Shown: positions 30,242 to 38,061 of the stretch, piece by piece
How positions within the stretch are numbered: the first letter of the stretch is position 1
How the letters are laid out: the number at the start of each line of letters is the position of its first letter
Made by a program: the position numbers and the translations under genes
Source: Pseudomonas putida
GTDB lineage: Bacteria > Pseudomonadota > Gammaproteobacteria > Pseudomonadales > Pseudomonadaceae
Assembly: GCF_001636055.1 (NCBI RefSeq)
Contig: NZ_CP011789.1
Span: 1,240,001-1,304,000, forward strand
Direction of reading: 5' to 3'
DNA length: 64,000 nt
Notes under the pieces: generated by a model
The model's input: the letters and a program-made list of their open reading frames with translations, nothing else
Database searches by the model: none
What the model was told of the DNA's origin: nothing

Positions 30242-31912
30242 TTAGTGATGAACCAGCATACCGGTCAGCCAGTAGGCCTGGACCAGGGTGATCAGGCCGA
30301 CGATGGTCGCGAAGAACAGGCTGTGCTTGACGGTGAAGCGGAACAGGTCCGACTCCTTGCCGACCAGGCCGGTGGCGGCGCAGGCCACGGCGATCGACTG
30401 CGGCGAGATCATCTTGCCGGTCACGCCGCCGCTGGTGTTGGCGGCGACCAGCAAGGTGTCGCTGACGCCGATCTGGTGCGCGGTGGTGGCCTGCAGCGAA
30501 CTGAACAGGGCGTTGGACGACGTGTCGGATCCGGTCAGGAACACGCCCAGCCAACCCAGGAACGGCGAGAAGAATGGGAACGCCGCGCCGGTGCCGGCCA
30601 GGACCAGGGCCATGGTCGAGGACATGCCCGAGTAGTTGGTGACGAAGGCGAAGGCCAGCACCATGCCGATCGACAGGATCGGCCAGCGCAGTTCCCAGAA
30701 GGTCTCTTTGAAAGTGGTAAGACCAGTTTTGACATTGATCTTCAGGACCCACATCGAGATCAGTGCCGACAGGAAGATCGCGGTGCCGGTGGCGGAGATC
30801 GGGTCGAGCTTGAACACGGCCGGCATTGCGGTCGGTGCGGTGACAATCGGGGCAGTCTTGATCACCAGTTGATCGAGGTGCGGGATGGCGAAGTTGAACA
30901 CGAAGTTGTACATCGCGCCGCCCGGCGCGAACGCAGCCTTGAAGGGCTTGAGGGTCCAGATGGTCACCAGCACGGTGAGAATCAGGAATGGCGACCAGGC
31001 CTTGAAGATCTCGCCGAAGCTGTACGGCGAAGGCTGGCTGCCGCCACTGCTGACCACGGCCGCACCGACGCTGCCCTTGGCCTCGGCGAACGCGCGCTTG
31101 GGCTGCCAGACTTTGAGGAACAGGGTCAGGGCGACCAGGCTGGCCAGGGCCGAGGTGATGTCCGGCAGTTCAGGACCGATGAAGTTGGACGTGAAGTACT
31201 GGGTCACGGCGAAGCTCAGGCCGGCGACCAGCGCGGCGGGCCAGGTCTCTTTCACGCCACGCAGACCATCCATCATGAACACCAGCCAGAACGGCACGAA
31301 CAGCGACAGCAGCGGCAGCTGGCGGCCGGTCATGGCGCCAATGTGGAAGGCGTCGATACCGGTCACTTGCCCGGCGACGATGATCGGAATGCCCAGCGCG
31401 CCGAAGGCGACCGGCGCGGTGTTGGCGATCAGGCACAGGCCCGCGGCATACAGCGGGTTGAAGCCCAGACCCACCAGCAGTGCGGCGGTGATGGCCACGG
31501 GCGCGCCGAAGCCGGCTGCGCCTTCGAGGAAGGCACCGAAGCAGAAGCCGATCAGCAGCACCTGCAGGCGCTGGTCGTCGGTGATCGACAGTACCGAGCT
31601 GCGGATGACTTCGAACTGACCGCTCTTGACCGTGAGTTTGTACAGGAACACCGCGGCAACGATGATCCAGGCAATCGGCCAGAGGCCATAGAGGAAGCCG
31701 TAGCCTGCTGCGGCAAGGGCCATGTCGACAGGCATCTGGAAGGCGAAGATCGCCACCAGGATCGACAGGCCGAGGGTAATGCTGCCTGCCACGTGTCCCT
31801 TGAGGCGGAACACGGCGAGGGCGAGGAAGAAGAACACGATGGGGATGACCGCCGCCAGTGCGGACAGGCCGAGACTACCAAGCGGTGTGTAGAGTTGTTG
31901 CCAGGTTTGCAT
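30242..31912 (-). CDS. lldP: Lactate permease
   Basis: A 556-residue transporter of the LctP family with about 12-14 hydrophobic segments, importing L- and D-lactate (and glycolate) with protons. The opening [20 protein letters not shown] and [20 protein letters not shown] are family marks. It is the first gene of lldP-lldD-dld. The leader has an LldR-type operator and a CA motif. The last 30 residues end in a membrane helix close to the stop. Confidence 0.95.
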   Translation of the reverse strand: MQTWQQLYTPLGSLGLSALAAVIPIVFFFLALAVFRLKGHVAGSITLGLSILVAIFAFQMPVDMALAAAGYGFLYGLWPIAWIIVAAVFLYKLTVKSGQFEVIRSSVLSITDDQRLQVLLIGFCFGAFLEGAAGFGAPVAITAALLVGLGFNPLYAAGLCLIANTAPVAFGALGIPIIVAGQVTGIDAFHIGAMTGRQLPLLSLFVPFWLVFMMDGLRGVKETWPAALVAGLSFAVTQYFTSNFIGPELPDITSALASLVALTLFLKVWQPKRAFAEAKGSVGAAVVSSGGSQPSPYSFGEIFKAWSPFLILTVLVTIWTLKPFKAAFAPGGAMYNFVFNFAIPHLDQLVIKTAPIVTAPTAMPAVFKLDPISATGTAIFLSALISMWVLKINVKTGLTTFKETFWELRWPILSIGMVLAFAFVTNYSGMSSTMALVLAGTGAAFPFFSPFLGWLGVFLTGSDTSSNALFSSLQATTAHQIGVSDTLLVAANTSGGVTGKMISPQSIAVACAATGLVGKESDLFRFTVKHSLFFATIVGLITLVQAYWLTGMLVHH

Positions 31913-31928
31913 ATGGGGTAACCCCTAA

Positions 31929-31936
31929 TTGTTGTT
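31929..31936 (-). promoter_or_regulatory. Candidate Hfq/Crc CA motif before lldP
   Basis: On the minus strand the sequence is AACAACAA, an exact AANAANAA (AAYAAYAA) motif, 17 bases from the lldP start and just ahead of its ribosome-binding region. This is a better match and position than the other CA motifs in the window. Confidence 0.5.
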
Positions 31937-31956
31937 GGTCAGCACTGGCATTGGAT

Positions 31957-31973
31957 AATTGGTAAGACCAATT
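31957..31973. promoter_or_regulatory. LldR operator
   Basis: AATTGGTAAGACCAATT has perfect 7-base arms and a 3-base centre. It matches the operator of GntR/FadR-type regulators of pyruvate and lactate (PdhR/LldR: AATTGGTNNNACCAATT). It lies 45 bases before lldP, in the 254-base region divergent to lldR. Only this copy is evident. Confidence 0.75.
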
Positions 31974-32166
31974 TACAATGACTGGTCGCTAGGTTAAAAG
32001 CCGGATACGGGGTGTGTCAATTTGTCCCAAGCAAAACTTTGGTCGAGTGCCGATGAGCGGAGGGCGAGATCGCGTCGGATCAATCGAGGAATATCTGTCG
32101 GGCTGCCGCGGATAGGCGCAGAATAGGCGCCCCGAAATCGGTGCCGGGGTTTGTGGAGAGCATGTG

Positions 32167-32934
32167 ATGGTTTTTGATCAGGTCCGCCAACGGCGCCTGT
32201 CCGACGATATCGTCGATCGACTGGAAGGGATGATTCTCGAGGGGACGTTGACCTCGGGGCAACGCCTGCCCGCCGAACGCGCCCTGGCCGAGCAGTTCGG
32301 CGTTTCCCGCCCGTCGTTGCGCGAGGCGATCCAGAAACTGGTGGCCAAGGGGCTGCTGGTCAGCCGCCAGGGAGGCGGCAACTATGTGGCCGAGTCGCTG
32401 GGATCGACGTTCAGTGATCCCTTGTTGCAGTTGCTTGAGCACAACCCTGAGGCTCAGCGCGACCTGCTGGAGTTTCGTCACACCCTTGAGGCCTCATGCG
32501 CCTTCTACGCAGCCCAGCGTGCCACCGAGCCGGATCGGGCGCGGTTGAAGGCCGCCTTCGATGCGCTGCAGGACTGCTATGCCCGCGTCGATGAGGTCAG
32601 TCGTGCAGAAGAGGGCGCAGCGGATGCCCGGTTTCATCTGGCGATTGCCGAGGCCAGCCACAATGCCGTGCTGCTGCATACCATTCGTGGTCTGTTCGAC
32701 CTGCTCAAGCGCAATGTAGTGACCAACATCGGGGGCATGTACCAGCAGCGTACGGAAACGCGCGACATGCTGATCAGTCAGCATCGCGAACTGTACGAGG
32801 CGATCGTCGAGGGGCGTGCGGAAGATGCGCGGGAGGTGTCGAGCCGGCACATCCTGTATGTGCAGGAAGTGCTGGAAGAAGCGCAGCAGGAGGCCCAGCG
32901 CTTGGCGCGCGCTGAGCGACGCAACGGGCGCTAG
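32167..32934 (+). CDS. lldR: GntR/FadR-family lactate-responsive regulator
   Basis: A 255-residue regulator. The winged helix (SDDIVDRLEGMILEGTLTSG, then RPSLREAIQKL) is at residues 10-70, and an FCD ligand domain follows. It is divergent from lldPD-dld and is the expected lactate-released repressor. The ATG at 32167 has a GGAGA site 8 bases upstream; GTG at 32164 is a possible alternative one codon earlier. Confidence 0.88.
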   Translation: MVFDQVRQRRLSDDIVDRLEGMILEGTLTSGQRLPAERALAEQFGVSRPSLREAIQKLVAKGLLVSRQGGGNYVAESLGSTFSDPLLQLLEHNPEAQRDLLEFRHTLEASCAFYAAQRATEPDRARLKAAFDALQDCYARVDEVSRAEEGAADARFHLAIAEASHNAVLLHTIRGLFDLLKRNVVTNIGGMYQQRTETRDMLISQHRELYEAIVEGRAEDAREVSSRHILYVQEVLEEAQQEAQRLARAERRNGR

Positions 32935-32953
32935 AAACGTGTCGCAGCATTCG

Positions 32954-32994
32954 CGGGCAAGTCGGAGCGCCGAACCGCCGCTCCGACTTGCCCG
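32954..32994. terminator. Perfect 16-bp hairpin between convergent lldR and smpB
   Basis: Stem 32954-32969 pairs with 32979-32994 around a 9-base loop. It contains GCAAGTCGG/CCGACTTGC, shared with the REP family, and sits between two convergent stops 70 bases apart. T-runs are absent, so it may be a REP-derived, Rho-assisted or mRNA-protecting end rather than a standard terminator. Confidence 0.55.
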
Positions 32995-33005
32995 CCGAAG
33001 AAGAT

Positions 33006-33488
33006 CTACTCTTCCTTGCCCTTGTTGCGCACCGCACGCTGCAGCTCGCGGTTGGAGTCGCGCTCGCGCATCGTGTCGCGCTTGTCGAACTCCTTCTTGC
33101 CCTTGCCGAGCGCGATTTCGCACTTGATCAGGTGCTTGCTCCAGTACAGCGCCAGGGCCACACAGGTGTAGCCTTTCTGCGCCACGGCAGCCTCCACGCG
33201 CTCGAGCTCGCGCTTGTTCAGCAGCAGCTTGCGGGTACGCATGGGGTCGGCGATGACGTGGGTGCTGGCGGTGTTCAGCGGGGTGATGTGGCTGCCGAAC
33301 AGCCAGGCTTCGCCATCCTTGAGCAGCACGTAGCTGTCGGTCAGGTGCGCCTTGCCGGCCCGCAGGCTTTTTACTTCCCAACCGGACAGGACCAGCCCGG
33401 CCTCGAACTTGTGTTCGATGAAGTAATCGTGTCGCGCTTTCTTGTTCTGCGCGATGGTCCCGGTCGGATGTTTCTTTTGCTTAGCCAT
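33006..33488 (-). CDS. smpB: SsrA-binding protein
   Basis: A 160-residue SmpB that carries tmRNA to stalled ribosomes. The N-terminus [18 protein letters not shown] and the C-terminal [18 protein letters not shown] tail are the family hallmarks. No Shine-Dalgarno sequence precedes the ATG, and a TATAAT lies only 9 bases upstream, so the transcript may be nearly leaderless. The longer GTG start at 33515 would put the -10 box inside the gene and is not favoured. Confidence 0.94.
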   Translation of the reverse strand: MAKQKKHPTGTIAQNKKARHDYFIEHKFEAGLVLSGWEVKSLRAGKAHLTDSYVLLKDGEAWLFGSHITPLNTASTHVIADPMRTRKLLLNKRELERVEAAVAQKGYTCVALALYWSKHLIKCEIALGKGKKEFDKRDTMRERDSNRELQRAVRNKGKEE

Positions 33489-33497
33489 AGGGGCGGC

Positions 33498-33503
33498 ATT
33501 ATA
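33498..33503 (-). promoter_or_regulatory. Consensus -10 box directly before smpB
   Basis: TATAAT on the minus strand places the expected start site near 33491, three bases before the smpB ATG. The -35 region is weak. Confidence 0.5.
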
Positions 33504-33648
33504 GGCAGTCGCCACGTCCTCTGGCTATGGGGTTCGGTGCGCTTGAGCCAGCAGGATGAATCCCGGACAATGCAGGCCTCGTTCCGTTGTACGGAACCGT
33601 TCCGAAGCGCTGCGATGCGCTGCCGCCCAGCTTGGAAGTGATGCCTGG

Positions 33649-34083
33649 ATGACTACCCATATTCAACGCTCCGCCCTGCTGCCATACCCTGCCCAGGCGC
33701 TCTACGACCTGGTCAACGACGTGGCCAGCTACCCTGAGTTTCTTCCCTGGTGCTCGGACTCGACGGTGCTCGAGGCGAGTGACACGCACATGCGGGCGAA
33801 GCTGGAGGTAGCCAAGGGTGGCATGAGCCAGCAGTTCGTCACGCGCAATGTGCTGGTACCGGGGCAATCCATCGAGATGAACCTGGAAGAAGGGCCCTTC
33901 ACCCAGTTGCATGGTGTGTGGGTGTTCAAGGCGTTGGGCGAGAAAGCCTGCAAGATCAGCCTCGACCTGTCGTTCGATTACGCCGGGCCGCTGGTGCGCG
34001 CCACCCTCGGGCCATTGTTCAACCAGGCAGCCAACACCCTCGTCGATGCCTTCTGCCAGCGAGCCAAGCAGCTGCATGGCTGA
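33649..34083 (+). CDS. ratA: RatA/COQ10-type START-domain protein
   Basis: A 144-residue START/polyketide-cyclase fold protein. The segment YDLVNDVASYPEFLPWCSDS is the family signature. In E. coli RatA blocks 70S assembly when overproduced, while related COQ10 proteins bind quinone; the native role is unsettled. The start at 33649 fits family length. It is divergent from smpB, as in many gammaproteobacteria, and overlaps ratB by eight bases. Confidence 0.9.
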   Translation: MTTHIQRSALLPYPAQALYDLVNDVASYPEFLPWCSDSTVLEASDTHMRAKLEVAKGGMSQQFVTRNVLVPGQSIEMNLEEGPFTQLHGVWVFKALGEKACKISLDLSFDYAGPLVRATLGPLFNQAANTLVDAFCQRAKQLHG

Positions 34084-34378
34084 GACGCTGGGTATCGAGG
34101 TGGCTTACGCGACTGCGGCACGCCAGTGGCTGCTGGCGTGCCGGGTGCCGCAGGGCGTGACGCTGCGTGAGGCCTTGCGCTTGTCTGGTATCGCTGCGCA
34201 AGTGCCAGGGCTGGATATTGAAAGCTGCCCGGTAGGCGTGTTCGGCAAGGTCGTCGCCGATCCGCAGCAGCGTCAGGTAGAGGAGGGCGAGCGCCTGGAA
34301 ATCTACCGGCCGCTGCTGATCGACCCGAAGGCGATGCGCAGACAGCGAGCCGAAAAGGCCAAGGCTGCACGCGGGTAA
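34076..34378 (+). CDS. ratB: RnfH/RatB-family ubiquitin-like protein
   Basis: A 100-residue beta-grasp protein of the RnfH family (UPF0125). The core TLREALRLSGI...GVFGK and the ending EIYRPLLIDPKAMRRQRA are typical. It is the usual partner of ratA; a toxin-antitoxin role for RatAB is debated. The two overlap by eight bases, so they are coupled. A strong bidirectional terminator follows. Confidence 0.87.
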   Translation: MAETLGIEVAYATAARQWLLACRVPQGVTLREALRLSGIAAQVPGLDIESCPVGVFGKVVADPQQRQVEEGERLEIYRPLLIDPKAMRRQRAEKAKAARG

Positions 34379-34404
34379 GGTTGTTGCTGTATGCGCTGCG
34401 CAAT

Positions 34405-34433
34405 AAAAAGCCCGGACCATGTCCGGGCTTTTT
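34405..34433. terminator. Bidirectional intrinsic terminator between ratB and bamE
   Basis: AAAAAGCCCGGAC-CAT-GTCCGGGCTTTTT: a GC-rich stem with an A-run on one side and a T-run on the other. It serves the convergent ratB and bamE transcripts. Confidence 0.9.
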
Positions 34434-34447
34434 CATGGGCCATGCCG

Positions 34448-34969
34448 TTATTGCGGCGAGGTCTCCAGGGGAGCCGGTGTGGGCACCGGTGTCGTCTCGA
34501 TGGTGTCGATTTCACGCTGGATCGACTCTTCCGTCGAGCCGGCCTTGGCTGGCTTCTCTGGCTGTTGAGACGGCTGGTTGGCCGGGCTGACGGTCGTGGT
34601 GCTGCTGCCCCCCAGGATTTCCTGGTCGCGGCTCACGCCTGGCATGAAATCGCCGGACAGGCTGACCAGTTGGTCGCTTTCGTTGAAGAAGATGCTCATG
34701 CGCTCCTGCTGGCGCTTACCGCCGCCAGGCTGGATGCTGTAGAGATAATCCCAGCGATTGGTGTTGAAGGTGTCCTGCAGGAGCGGGTTGCCCATGATAA
34801 ACCTTACTTGCCGTCGGGTCATTCCGGGGCGCAATTGGTCTATCATGTCCTGCGTGACGACATTGCCCTGCTGGATGTCGATTTTGTAAACCCCGGGAAA
34901 CGAGCAACCGGCGAGTGCGAGCAGTCCCACGAGGGTGAGGCTGGTTAGCAAGAGCTTGGTGTTTTGCAT
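34448..34969 (-). CDS. bamE: Outer-membrane assembly lipoprotein BamE (SmpA/OmlA)
   Basis: A 173-residue lipoprotein with lipobox LAGC near residue 22, followed by the SmpA/OmlA domain ([24 protein letters not shown]). It is a subunit of the BAM complex that inserts beta-barrel proteins. A long Pro/Ser/Thr-rich tail (about 60 residues) extends past the domain, as in other Pseudomonas OmlA proteins. The ATG at 34969 is set by the signal sequence. Divergent from fur, the conserved Pseudomonas layout. Confidence 0.92.
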   Translation of the reverse strand: MQNTKLLLTSLTLVGLLALAGCSFPGVYKIDIQQGNVVTQDMIDQLRPGMTRRQVRFIMGNPLLQDTFNTNRWDYLYSIQPGGGKRQQERMSIFFNESDQLVSLSGDFMPGVSRDQEILGGSSTTTVSPANQPSQQPEKPAKAGSTEESIQREIDTIETTPVPTPAPLETSPQ

Positions 34970-35066
34970 CGGTGGGCGACTTCCACTATCTTGGCTGGAC
35001 AACGTAAACCCCGATCATACCCGTATTAAGAGAAGCTGCGAAGCAGCATCGGCGAGAAAGCTGACC

Positions 35067-35471
35067 ATGGTTGAAAATAGCGAATTGCGCAAAGCCGGTC
35101 TCAAGGTGACCCTGCCTCGAGTCAAGATCCTTCAGATGCTCGATTCGACCGAGCAGCGTCACATGAGCGCCGAGGATGTCTACAAGGCGCTGATGGAAGC
35201 AGGTGAGGATGTCGGTCTGGCGACCGTCTACCGTGTACTGACCCAGTTCGAAGCAGCGGGTCTGGTGGTTCGCCACAACTTCGATGGCGGCCACGCGGTG
35301 TTCGAGCTGGCCGATGGCGGCCACCACGACCATATGGTCAACGTGGATACCAGCGAAGTGATCGAATTCATGGATGCGGAGATCGAGCGCCGTCAGAAAG
35401 AGATCGTGGCCGAGCATGGCTACGAGCTCGTGGACCACAACCTGGTCCTGTATGTGCGTAAGAAAAAGTAA
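35067..35471 (+). CDS. fur: Ferric uptake regulator
   Basis: A 134-residue Fur. It has the winged helix (LPRVKILQMLDSTEQRHMSAEDVYKAL) and the metal-site segment HHDHMVNVDT. No cysteine pair of the structural zinc site is present, as is normal for Pseudomonas Fur. It represses iron-uptake genes when bound to Fe(II). The ATG at 35067 has a GAGAAAG site. The 97 bases shared with bamE should hold both promoters; I see no clear Fur box there. Confidence 0.96.
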   Translation: MVENSELRKAGLKVTLPRVKILQMLDSTEQRHMSAEDVYKALMEAGEDVGLATVYRVLTQFEAAGLVVRHNFDGGHAVFELADGGHHDHMVNVDTSEVIEFMDAEIERRQKEIVAEHGYELVDHNLVLYVRKKK

Positions 35472-35494
35472 CGATTTCGATCGTTATGAACAGC

Positions 35495-35520
35495 AAAGGC
35501 GACCTTCGGGTCGCCTTTGT
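35495..35520. terminator. Terminator between fur and recN
   Basis: AAAGGCGACC-TTCG-GGTCGCCTTT: a 10-base-pair stem with a stable UUCG tetraloop and A/T flanks, usable in both directions for the convergent fur and recN genes. Confidence 0.88.
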
Positions 35521-35551
35521 GCTTTCTGCCACGGATGAGAAGTGTGCTACC

Positions 35552-37225
35552 TCAGGCCTTGCCGCTAACCACCATCTTGCGCGCATGCGCCAGGGACTCC
35601 TTGGTCAGGTCTATCCCGCCCAGCATGCGTGCCACTTCTTCGACCCGCTCACGTTTGCCGAGGCTGGCCACGGCTGTATGGGTGGTGTCGCTGTTGCGCA
35701 CCTTGTGCACGAACAGGTGGTGGTGCCCTTGGGCTGCAACCTGCGGCAGGTGGGTGACGGTCAGGACCTGGCCGCGCTCACCCAGGCGGCGCAGCAGTTG
35801 GCCGACGATCTCGGCGGTCGGGCCGCCGATGCCCACGTCCACTTCGTCAAAGACCAGCGTGGGAATGCGCGAGGTTTGTGCGGTGATGACCTGAATCGCC
35901 AGGCTGATGCGTGACAGCTCGCCTCCCGACGCCACCTTGGCCAGGCCCTTGAGCGGCTGGCCGGGGTTGGCGCTGACCAGCAGCTCGATCTGCTCCAGCC
36001 CGTGGGGCGAAAGCTCATCGCTCTCGTTCGGCGACAGCTCGATGCAGAAGCGCCCGCCAGGCATGCCCAGGCGCTGGATCTCCTGCTCGACCGCCACCGC
36101 CAGCTGCGCTGCGGCCTGGCGGCGCAGGTTGCTGAGCTCGACGGCCTTCTCTTTATAGTGCTGTGCATAGGCGGCCAGTTCGCCGCCCAGGCGCTCGATG
36201 GATTCATCGCTGGCGTTGAGCCCTTCGAGCTCCTCCATGAGGCGCTGTTGCAGGTGTGGCAGCTCGCTCGGGTGCACGCGGTGCTTGCGAGCGAGCGTAT
36301 AAAGGGTGTCGAGCCGCTCTTCCAGCGCCTGCAGGCGCAGAGGGTCGGCGTCGAAGTTGTCGAGGAAGCGGTTGAGCTCGCCAACCGCTTCCTCGATCTG
36401 GATCTGTGCACTGGCGATCAGATTGACGGCCTCGCCCAATGCCTTGGGGGCATTGTTCACGGCGGTCAGGCGATTGAGGCTGACCGTCAGGGCGCTGAGC
36501 ACGTTGCCGGAGTCGCTTTCGCTGCATTGATCGATGACCTGTCGGCAGATACCGAACAGGGCTTCGGCATTGGTCAGGTTCTTGTGCTCGTGCTCAAGCT
36601 GTTCCAGCTCGTTTTCGCCCAGGCCCAGATTGTCGAGCTCTTCGAGCTGGTAGCTCAGCAGCTGATGACGGGCGCGTTGCTCATCGCCGGAGTTGGACAG
36701 ACGCTCCAGCTCCAGGCGGGTCTGGCGCCAGCGCTGGGCCGCCAGTTGCACCTGGCGGGCGAGGTCGGTGGCGCCGGCGTACTCGTCGACCAGGCGACGA
36801 TGTGTGTCGGTCTTGAGGAGCGACTGGTGTTCGTGCTGGCTGTGGATGTCGATCAGCAACTCGCCGAGTGCCTTGAGGTCGCCGAGCGGGCAAGGGGTGC
36901 CGTTGATGTAGCCGCGGCTGCGGCCTTCGGCGGTGATCACTCGGCGCAGGATACATGGGCCGTCGTTGTCGAGGTCGCGCTCTGCCAGCCAGGTGCGGGC
37001 TTCGGGGATGTCGATCAGGTCGAAGGTGGCAAGCAGGTCGGCCTTGTCGGCGCCCGGGCGCACCACGCCGCTGTCGGCACGATCGCCCAGCGCCAGGCCG
37101 AGCGCGTCGAGCATGATCGACTTGCCGGCCCCCGTTTCGCCGGTGATCACCGACATCCCGCGGGCGAGTTCGAGGTCGAGGTGCTCGACGATGGCGTAGT
37201 TGTGAATGGACAGGTGCACCAGCAT
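35552..37225 (-). CDS. recN: DNA repair protein RecN
   Basis: A 557-residue SMC-like ATPase for double-strand-break repair. The Walker A motif GETGAGKSIML is at about residue 30, a long coiled coil follows, and the signature SGGELSRISLA and Walker B LVFDEVDVGIGG lie near the C-terminus. Divergent from grpE, as in other pseudomonads. I see no convincing LexA box in the short upstream region. Confidence 0.95.
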   Translation of the reverse strand: MLVHLSIHNYAIVEHLDLELARGMSVITGETGAGKSIMLDALGLALGDRADSGVVRPGADKADLLATFDLIDIPEARTWLAERDLDNDGPCILRRVITAEGRSRGYINGTPCPLGDLKALGELLIDIHSQHEHQSLLKTDTHRRLVDEYAGATDLARQVQLAAQRWRQTRLELERLSNSGDEQRARHQLLSYQLEELDNLGLGENELEQLEHEHKNLTNAEALFGICRQVIDQCSESDSGNVLSALTVSLNRLTAVNNAPKALGEAVNLIASAQIQIEEAVGELNRFLDNFDADPLRLQALEERLDTLYTLARKHRVHPSELPHLQQRLMEELEGLNASDESIERLGGELAAYAQHYKEKAVELSNLRRQAAAQLAVAVEQEIQRLGMPGGRFCIELSPNESDELSPHGLEQIELLVSANPGQPLKGLAKVASGGELSRISLAIQVITAQTSRIPTLVFDEVDVGIGGPTAEIVGQLLRRLGERGQVLTVTHLPQVAAQGHHHLFVHKVRNSDTTHTAVASLGKRERVEEVARMLGGIDLTKESLAHARKMVVSGKA

Positions 37226-37321
37226 GAGGGCCGCTCCCGAAGGTCATGTCTGGTTATTTATACAGTACTTTTTTCGCGTCTGCCAATGCCCGCCTGTTGA
37301 ATGTGGAAATGCCGCTTGCCC

Positions 37322-37349
37322 CTTGAACCTGATTTTTCCGACCCCATAT
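37322..37349 (+). promoter_or_regulatory. RpoH (sigma-32) promoter for grpE
   Basis: CTTGAAC at 37322-37328 and CCCCATAT at 37342-37349 are 13 bases apart, an excellent match to the heat-shock consensus CTTGAAA-N13-CCCCATNT. It lies 57 bases before grpE. Confidence 0.8.
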
Positions 37350-37405
37350 AACCGGCAGACAAGGCAGGCATGACCTGTAACCAGAAATTGCGGAGGAGAG
37401 CACCG

Positions 37406-37960
37406 ATGGCTGACGAACAGCTGGATGAACAAAACCTTAACGCCGAAGAAGCCGGATCCGAAGACCTCGGTGCCCGCGTCCAGGTGCTCGAGGAGCAGCT
37501 GGCCGCCGCCAAGGATCAGTCGCTGCGTGTGGCGGCAGACCTGCAGAACATCCGCCGTCGTGCCGAGCAGGATGTCGAGAAGGCTCACAAGTTCGCCTTG
37601 GAGAAATTCGCTGGCGACCTGCTGCCGGTGATCGACAGCCTGGAGCTGGCCCTGACCCACTCCAGCGCCGATGACGAAAACGTCAAGCAGATCCGCGAAG
37701 GTGTCGAGCTGACCCTGAAGATGTTCCAGGACACACTCAAGCGCTACAACCTCGAAGCCGTCGATCCTCATGGCCAGCCATTCAACCCTGAGCATCACCA
37801 GGCCATGGCCATGCAGGAAAACGCCGAGGTAGAGCCGAACAGCGTGCTCAACGTGTTCCAGAAGGGTTATCTGCTCAACGGTCGTCTGCTGCGCCCCGCC
37901 ATGGTGGTGGTCAGCAAGGCGCCGGCAGCGCCCCAGCCTTCCATCGATGAAAAGGCTTGA
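37406..37960 (+). CDS. grpE: Nucleotide exchange factor GrpE
   Basis: A 184-residue GrpE that releases ADP from DnaK. It has the N-terminal coiled coil ([20 protein letters not shown]), then [21 protein letters not shown], and the C-terminal beta domain ([18 protein letters not shown]). The start at 37406 follows a GGAGGAG site. It is the first of grpE-dnaK-dnaJ. Confidence 0.96.
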   Translation: MADEQLDEQNLNAEEAGSEDLGARVQVLEEQLAAAKDQSLRVAADLQNIRRRAEQDVEKAHKFALEKFAGDLLPVIDSLELALTHSSADDENVKQIREGVELTLKMFQDTLKRYNLEAVDPHGQPFNPEHHQAMAMQENAEVEPNSVLNVFQKGYLLNGRLLRPAMVVVSKAPAAPQPSIDEKA

Positions 37961-37983
37961 AATCCACCGGGGCATCCCCATCT
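37956..37983 (+). promoter_or_regulatory. RpoH (sigma-32) promoter for dnaK
   Basis: CTTGAAA at 37956-37962 overlaps the grpE stop codon, and CCCCATCT lies at 37976-37983 with a 13-base spacer: a near-perfect heat-shock promoter. It gives dnaKJ a separate boost from within the operon, with a leader of about 70 bases. Confidence 0.82.
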
Positions 37984-38061
37984 AGGTGTCAAGCCTTCAA
38001 GTATTACCGCAGTTGGCCAAAGTAGTCGCTGCTACCAAATTCAAGTTTCGGGAGAGTTAAC

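Noticed and set aside
34985..35066. Fur box in the bamE/fur gap for autoregulation
   Set aside because: No 19-base match to GATAATGATAATCATTATC-type sites was seen.
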